19,037 nucleotides of DNA, taken from assembly GCA_964528035.1 (NCBI GenBank), contig CAZGQY010000068.1:1-19037 (forward strand). The letters are read 5' to 3'. This DNA is from CAZGQY01 sp964528035 (GTDB taxonomy: Bacteria > Pseudomonadota > Gammaproteobacteria > Methylococcales > UBA1147). Positions 16,399 through 19,037 of this stretch are shown piece by piece. The notes below the pieces were generated by a model that worked only from the letters and a program-made list of their open reading frames with translations, was not told the origin of the DNA and did no database searches. The position numbers were made by a program, and so were the translations under genes. Within the stretch, counting starts at the first letter, position 1. The number at the start of each line of letters is the position of its first letter.

Positions 16399-16824
16399 TT
16401 ATCCAAAGTTAAACTGCGTGACTTCCCAATTTTCATATTTAAGCTCGTCGCCTTCCATATACTGGATTTTGCATACAATTTTATGATTAACGTTTGATCC
16501 GTTTGAGTCAAAGCCGTCGATAGTGGCGTTAATCATGTAACTGTAATTACCGAGCGCATAAGCTCTGTAGTCGTTCTCGGTGGGTTCTGCCGTTGTTTCG
16601 ACGTCAAAATTTTCCTGGAAGTATTGATTGCAATGAATCAAAGCCAGTCGAGTTTTCTCGTTTTCAAGCAAAAAATATTTTTTTGCTGGGTCATCTGTGA
16701 CAACCAAAAATAGGTCTGACGAGGCAATATCTTCAACGAAGGGGCGTACTCCGACAATTAGAAAAACGTAAGCTGCGACCAGAAAGATTAAAAGAGTTCC
16801 TAGTTTGATAAATTTATTTTGCAT
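16399..16824 (-). CDS. Small membrane-anchored protein with cysteine pair
   Basis: A 141-residue protein with one N-terminal helix (about 8-27) after a KFIK start, so it is a signal-anchored protein with an extracytoplasmic domain of about 110 residues. Two cysteines, C65 (LIHCNQYF) and C118 (KIVCKIQY), could form a disulfide. The domain looks beta-rich in its second half (YMINATIDGFDSNG, KIVCKIQY). No family is recognised. The gene points away from a plus-strand gene of similar architecture at 17026. No ribosome binding site is clear. Confidence 0.65.
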   Translation of the reverse strand: MQNKFIKLGTLLIFLVAAYVFLIVGVRPFVEDIASSDLFLVVTDDPAKKYFLLENEKTRLALIHCNQYFQENFDVETTAEPTENDYRAYALGNYSYMINATIDGFDSNGSNVNHKIVCKIQYMEGDELKYENWEVTQFNFG

Positions 16825-17025
16825 GTTTAGGGGCTAGAGCCGGTTTATTAAGGTTTAATTGTTAGTATGCAGGAACTTTCCCACTTTAAAGGTAATATTT
16901 GAATTTTTACAAATCGAGTACCAGTTGGGTTAACCAGGGTTGGACATCCGGATTGTGGAATGTCACGAACGGATCACCTAGAATGGCATCTTGATTTAAT
17001 TTTTTACGTACGCGGAGAGTATATC

Positions 17026-17373
17026 ATGAACAAATGGGTATTGATGATGGTGGGGTTTGTTTTTGTCATATTAATGGGTGTGGTAACCATAATGGTGTCA
17101 GAAAAGTCCAATGACGAGATTGCGGCCGATATATCGTTGTATTCTGGAATCAAGTTGACCGAATACGGCGAGAAAATATGTCAACAAGCGATAAAAAAGG
17201 AGATGGGATCGTCGGTTTATTCACCAACCAGTTCGGAGGGTGATCGTATGACTACCGTAACCCTGACCTGGGAAGGCAAAAAAAAGAACTATAAATCAAT
17301 TATCTGTACTTACAATATTGATCTGGGTGTTAAATCGTTAATCATAGACGGTCGCGTTGTTATCGAGAAATAG
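17026..17373 (+). CDS. Small membrane-anchored protein with cysteine pair, possible relative of the gene at 16399-16824
   Basis: A 115-residue protein starting at ATG 17026, with GGAGAG about 6 nt upstream; a longer frame back to 16960 has no site and would add residues ahead of the membrane helix. One helix (about 4-24) is followed by an extracytoplasmic domain of about 90 residues with C52 (EKICQQAI) and C94 (SIICTYNI). The layout and the two cysteine contexts resemble the divergent gene next door: C-N/Q-Q after a helix, then K-x-I/V-C in a strand. No family is recognised. Its stop is only 34 bases before the -35 box of the pmo promoter. Confidence 0.7.
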   Translation: MNKWVLMMVGFVFVILMGVVTIMVSEKSNDEIAADISLYSGIKLTEYGEKICQQAIKKEMGSSVYSPTSSEGDRMTTVTLTWEGKKKNYKSIICTYNIDLGVKSLIIDGRVVIEK

Positions 17374-17406
17374 ATCAAGATGGGTGAATTAATTTCGGTA
17401 ATTTTC

Positions 17407-17434
17407 TTGACACCTTTAAGCTAGGTGATAAACT
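17407..17434 (+). promoter_or_regulatory. Likely sigma70 promoter of the pmo operon
   Basis: A perfect -35 TTGACA (17407-17412) is followed after 16 bases by TAAACT (17429-17434), 4 of 6 matches to TATAAT. This predicts a transcript start near 17441 and a leader of about 140 bases before pmoC. Sigma70-type promoters upstream of pmoC are known from methanotrophs. Confidence 0.6.
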
Positions 17435-17495
17435 CTGTGAACCCTCAGGGAGAGTGTGTGTTTCATTGCGTGAAGTCTACGTAGGAAGCAGCAAA

Positions 17496-17555
17496 ATGGA
17501 TTTGAACTCTAAGTTAAGCCCAATAACCTTGGATTTATCTTGGGGAATAAAGTAA
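17496..17555 (+). CDS. Possible 19-residue leader peptide upstream of pmoC
   Basis: A short open frame ATG...TAA encodes 19 residues (MDLNSKLSPITLDLSWGIK). It has a good ribosome binding site AGGAAG 7 nt upstream (17483-17488) and lies wholly in the predicted pmo leader, ending 27 bases before the pmoC ATG. It contains no Met/His/Cys cluster. It could be a regulatory upstream ORF or a chance frame; the ribosome binding site is the main argument for it. Confidence 0.4.
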   Translation: MDLNSKLSPITLDLSWGIK

Positions 17556-17560
17556 AAGTC

Positions 17561-17572
17561 AATAATATTATT
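17561..17572 (+). promoter_or_regulatory. Palindrome next to the pmoC ribosome binding site
   Basis: aataatattatt is a perfect 12-base palindrome directly before GGAGG (17573-17577), which in turn is 5 nt before the pmoC ATG. As pure AT it gives only a weak hairpin, but it may keep the site open or serve as a protein-binding site. Confidence 0.3.
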
Positions 17573-17582
17573 GGAGGTTAAT

Positions 17583-18350
17583 ATGGCTGCAACATCAGCA
17601 AGTGTAACAACTGCAAGTGCAGGCGAGGCACCGTTACTGAACAAGCGTAACCTGATCGTCTGGGGATTGGTCTACTACTGTGCGTATTATATGACAGTTC
17701 GTTGGTACGAAGGTATCTACGGATGGTCTGCTGGACTGGACGCTTTCGCGCCTGAGTTCAATACGTACTGGATGCCAATTTTAGAAATAGAAATTCCACT
17801 GGAATTTGCAACGGCTAGTTGGATCGCTGCATATCTGTGGAAAACACGTACACGTGATTTCTCAAAAGTGAGCAATCGCGAAGTTTTGCGTCGTCACTTC
17901 CACCATTTCGTATGGTTGGTTGCATATGCGAACGCAATTTACTGGGGTGCTAGTTACTTCACAGAGCAAGATGGTACATGGCATCAAACCATCGTTCGTG
18001 ATACTGACTTCACACCAAGTCACATCATTGAGTTTTACATGACTTACCCAATCTACATCTGTACTGGTATTGGTTGCTTCATGTATGCCTACACAAGACT
18101 TCCTTACTTTGCTAAGGGTGTTTCTCTGCCATATTTGTTGGTAGTAGTAGGACCTTTCATGATTTTCCCTAATGTTGGCCTTAACGAATGGGGTCATACA
18201 TTCTGGTGGATGGAAGAGCTCTTTGTTGCTCCATTGCATTATGGTTTCGTATTCTTCGGTTGGTTTGCTTTAGGCATCCTGGGTCTGTTCTGTCAGATTT
18301 TTGATGACTTAGCTGGTTTGATCGGAAAAGACGTTTGCCCTGACGTTTAA
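17583..18350 (+). CDS. pmoC: Particulate methane monooxygenase subunit C
   Basis: A 255-residue integral membrane subunit of the copper membrane monooxygenase, the PmoABC complex that oxidises methane to methanol (or an analogous small substrate) in intracytoplasmic or inner membranes. The start is ATG 17583, after GGAGG; an in-frame TTG at 17571 is part of the ribosome binding site. The conserved metal site is complete: D130-x3-H134-x12-H147 in EQDGTWH...FTPSH, matching Asp156/His160/His173 of Methylococcus capsulatus PmoC, the CuC ligands. Other hallmarks are RWYEGIYGW (40-48), LEIEIPLEFATASWIAAY (67-84), FYMTYPIYI and NEWGHTFWWMEELF. Length is close to the usual 250-260. It is followed by pmoA after a 140-base gap with a long stem. 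Confidence 0.96.
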   Translation: MAATSASVTTASAGEAPLLNKRNLIVWGLVYYCAYYMTVRWYEGIYGWSAGLDAFAPEFNTYWMPILEIEIPLEFATASWIAAYLWKTRTRDFSKVSNREVLRRHFHHFVWLVAYANAIYWGASYFTEQDGTWHQTIVRDTDFTPSHIIEFYMTYPIYICTGIGCFMYAYTRLPYFAKGVSLPYLLVVVGPFMIFPNVGLNEWGHTFWWMEELFVAPLHYGFVFFGWFALGILGLFCQIFDDLAGLIGKDVCPDV

Positions 18351-18368
18351 GCGTTAGGCATAGGACGA

Positions 18369-18450
18369 ACTGTGTCCGGATGTTAGTTGGCTCAAACTGC
18401 TACAATGTAAATATTTTTCTTGTAACAGGTTGGGAATATCCGGATACAGT
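18369..18450 (+). promoter_or_regulatory. Long-range stem in the pmoC-pmoA spacer
   Basis: actgtgtccggat (18369-18381) pairs with atccggatacagt (18438-18450) over 13 positions with a single G-U wobble, closing a loop of 56 nt that holds a T-rich stretch. It lies between the pmoC stop and the pmoA ribosome binding site. Such a structure may mark RNA processing or protect the pmoA part of the message, setting different amounts of the subunits. Confidence 0.6.
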
Positions 18451-18490
18451 GAGTCGACAAATTGAAAATAATTATATTAGGAGGTAAGTG

Positions 18491-19037
18491 ATGAGCTCAG
18501 TTCAGTCTGCCGTAAAGTCTCACGCTGAAGCGGTACAAGTCTCAAGGACCATCGACTATCTTGGTCTGTTTATTCTGTTTTTCGTCGTACTTGGCGGATA
18601 TCACGTTCACGCCATGTTAACCATGGGTGACTGGGATTTCTGGTCCGATTGGAAAGACAGACGTTTGTGGGTCACAGTGACTCCAATCATGCTGGTAACA
18701 TTCCCTGCTGCTGTTCAAGCAATCGTCTGGGAAAACTGGAAAATCCCATTTGGCGCAACTCTTTGTGTCCTGTCACTCGTTCTGGGTGAATGGATTAACC
18801 GCTATTTTAACTTCTGGGGTTGGACATACTTCCCAATCAACATCGTTTTCCCGGCTATCTTAACTCCGGGCGCGATTTTGTTGGACGGTGTTCTTCTTCT
18901 GACAAATAGCTACTTGGCAACAGCCGTTTTCGGTGCAACTTGTTTCGCATTGATTTTCTACCCATCTAACTGGGTGATCATTGCTGGTTTGCATATGCCT
19001 GTTGAATATCATGGCATTTTAATGTCAATTGCTGATA
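18491..19037 (+). CDS. pmoA: Particulate methane monooxygenase subunit A, cut by the window end
   Basis: The first 182 codons of pmoA; the usual length is about 247. AGGAGG lies at 18480-18485 and the start is ATG 18491. The N-terminal SAVKSHAEAVQVSRTIDYL and MLTMGDWDFWSDWKDRRLW (42-60) are the family's most conserved blocks, and the DNA includes ggtgactgggatttctgg, the region used by the common pmoA/amoA primers. LGEWINRYFNFWGWTYFPIN (98-117) is also typical. The part after residue 120 departs from the familiar sequences, for example IIAGLHMPVEYHG (163-175) where methanotrophs usually have IIAPLHVPVEYNG (from memory). pmoB is expected beyond the window. Confidence 0.95.
   Translation, partial: MSSVQSAVKSHAEAVQVSRTIDYLGLFILFFVVLGGYHVHAMLTMGDWDFWSDWKDRRLWVTVTPIMLVTFPAAVQAIVWENWKIPFGATLCVLSLVLGEWINRYFNFWGWTYFPINIVFPAILTPGAILLDGVLLLTNSYLATAVFGATCFALIFYPSNWVIIAGLHMPVEYHGILMSIAD

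Overview
The window looks like chromosomal DNA of an aerobic gammaproteobacterial methanotroph (Methylococcales-like) or a close relative that oxidises another small hydrocarbon. The main evidence is the right end, where a complete pmoC is followed by the first 182 codons of pmoA, in the order and with the ligand motifs of a copper membrane monooxygenase operon. The DNA is moderately AT-rich. Genes start with ATG, GTG or TTG, and Shine-Dalgarno sites range from strong to barely visible. There are no rRNA, tRNA, CRISPR or intact mobile-element genes.

Layout, left to right. (1) 1-698 is non-coding and holds a long imperfect hairpin. (2) 699-2705 is a two-gene lipid/glycan unit on the plus strand: a GT4 glycosyltransferase and a DUF374 acyltransferase. 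(3) 2706-3561 is mostly non-coding, with a strong bidirectional terminator and a 26-codon minus-strand gene for a tiny membrane protein. (4) 3562-5526 is a minus-strand pair: an FAD-dependent amine-oxidase-like oxidoreductase and a DUF6629-like membrane protein. (5) 5808-9290 holds a very unusual fusion of a COG0701-type permease to seven FG-GAP/VCBS repeats and an ASPIC/UnbV domain, then an FkbM methyltransferase. (6) 9574-13014 is a copper-protein cluster: a membrane-anchored protein whose predicted mature N-terminus is histidine, a multicopper oxidase, and a cupredoxin with a Met/His-rich segment. A perfect terminator-like hairpin lies between the first two genes. (7) 13314-14869 has a YqaA/DedA-type protein and an unrecognised polytopic protein, separated by a 187-bp inverted-repeat element. 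(8) 15088-17373 has three uncharacterised genes, two of which encode small cysteine-pair membrane-anchored proteins that face away from each other. (9) 17407 to the end is the pmo operon: a sigma70-like promoter, a leader with a possible 19-codon upstream ORF, pmoC, a long-range stem, and pmoA running off the window.

How it may work together: PmoCA(B) needs copper and periplasmic or membrane copper handling. The three copper proteins 4.5 kb upstream on the same strand are plausible partners in copper delivery, copper redox control or electron transfer. That link is inferred from proximity and motifs; the window contains no direct proof.
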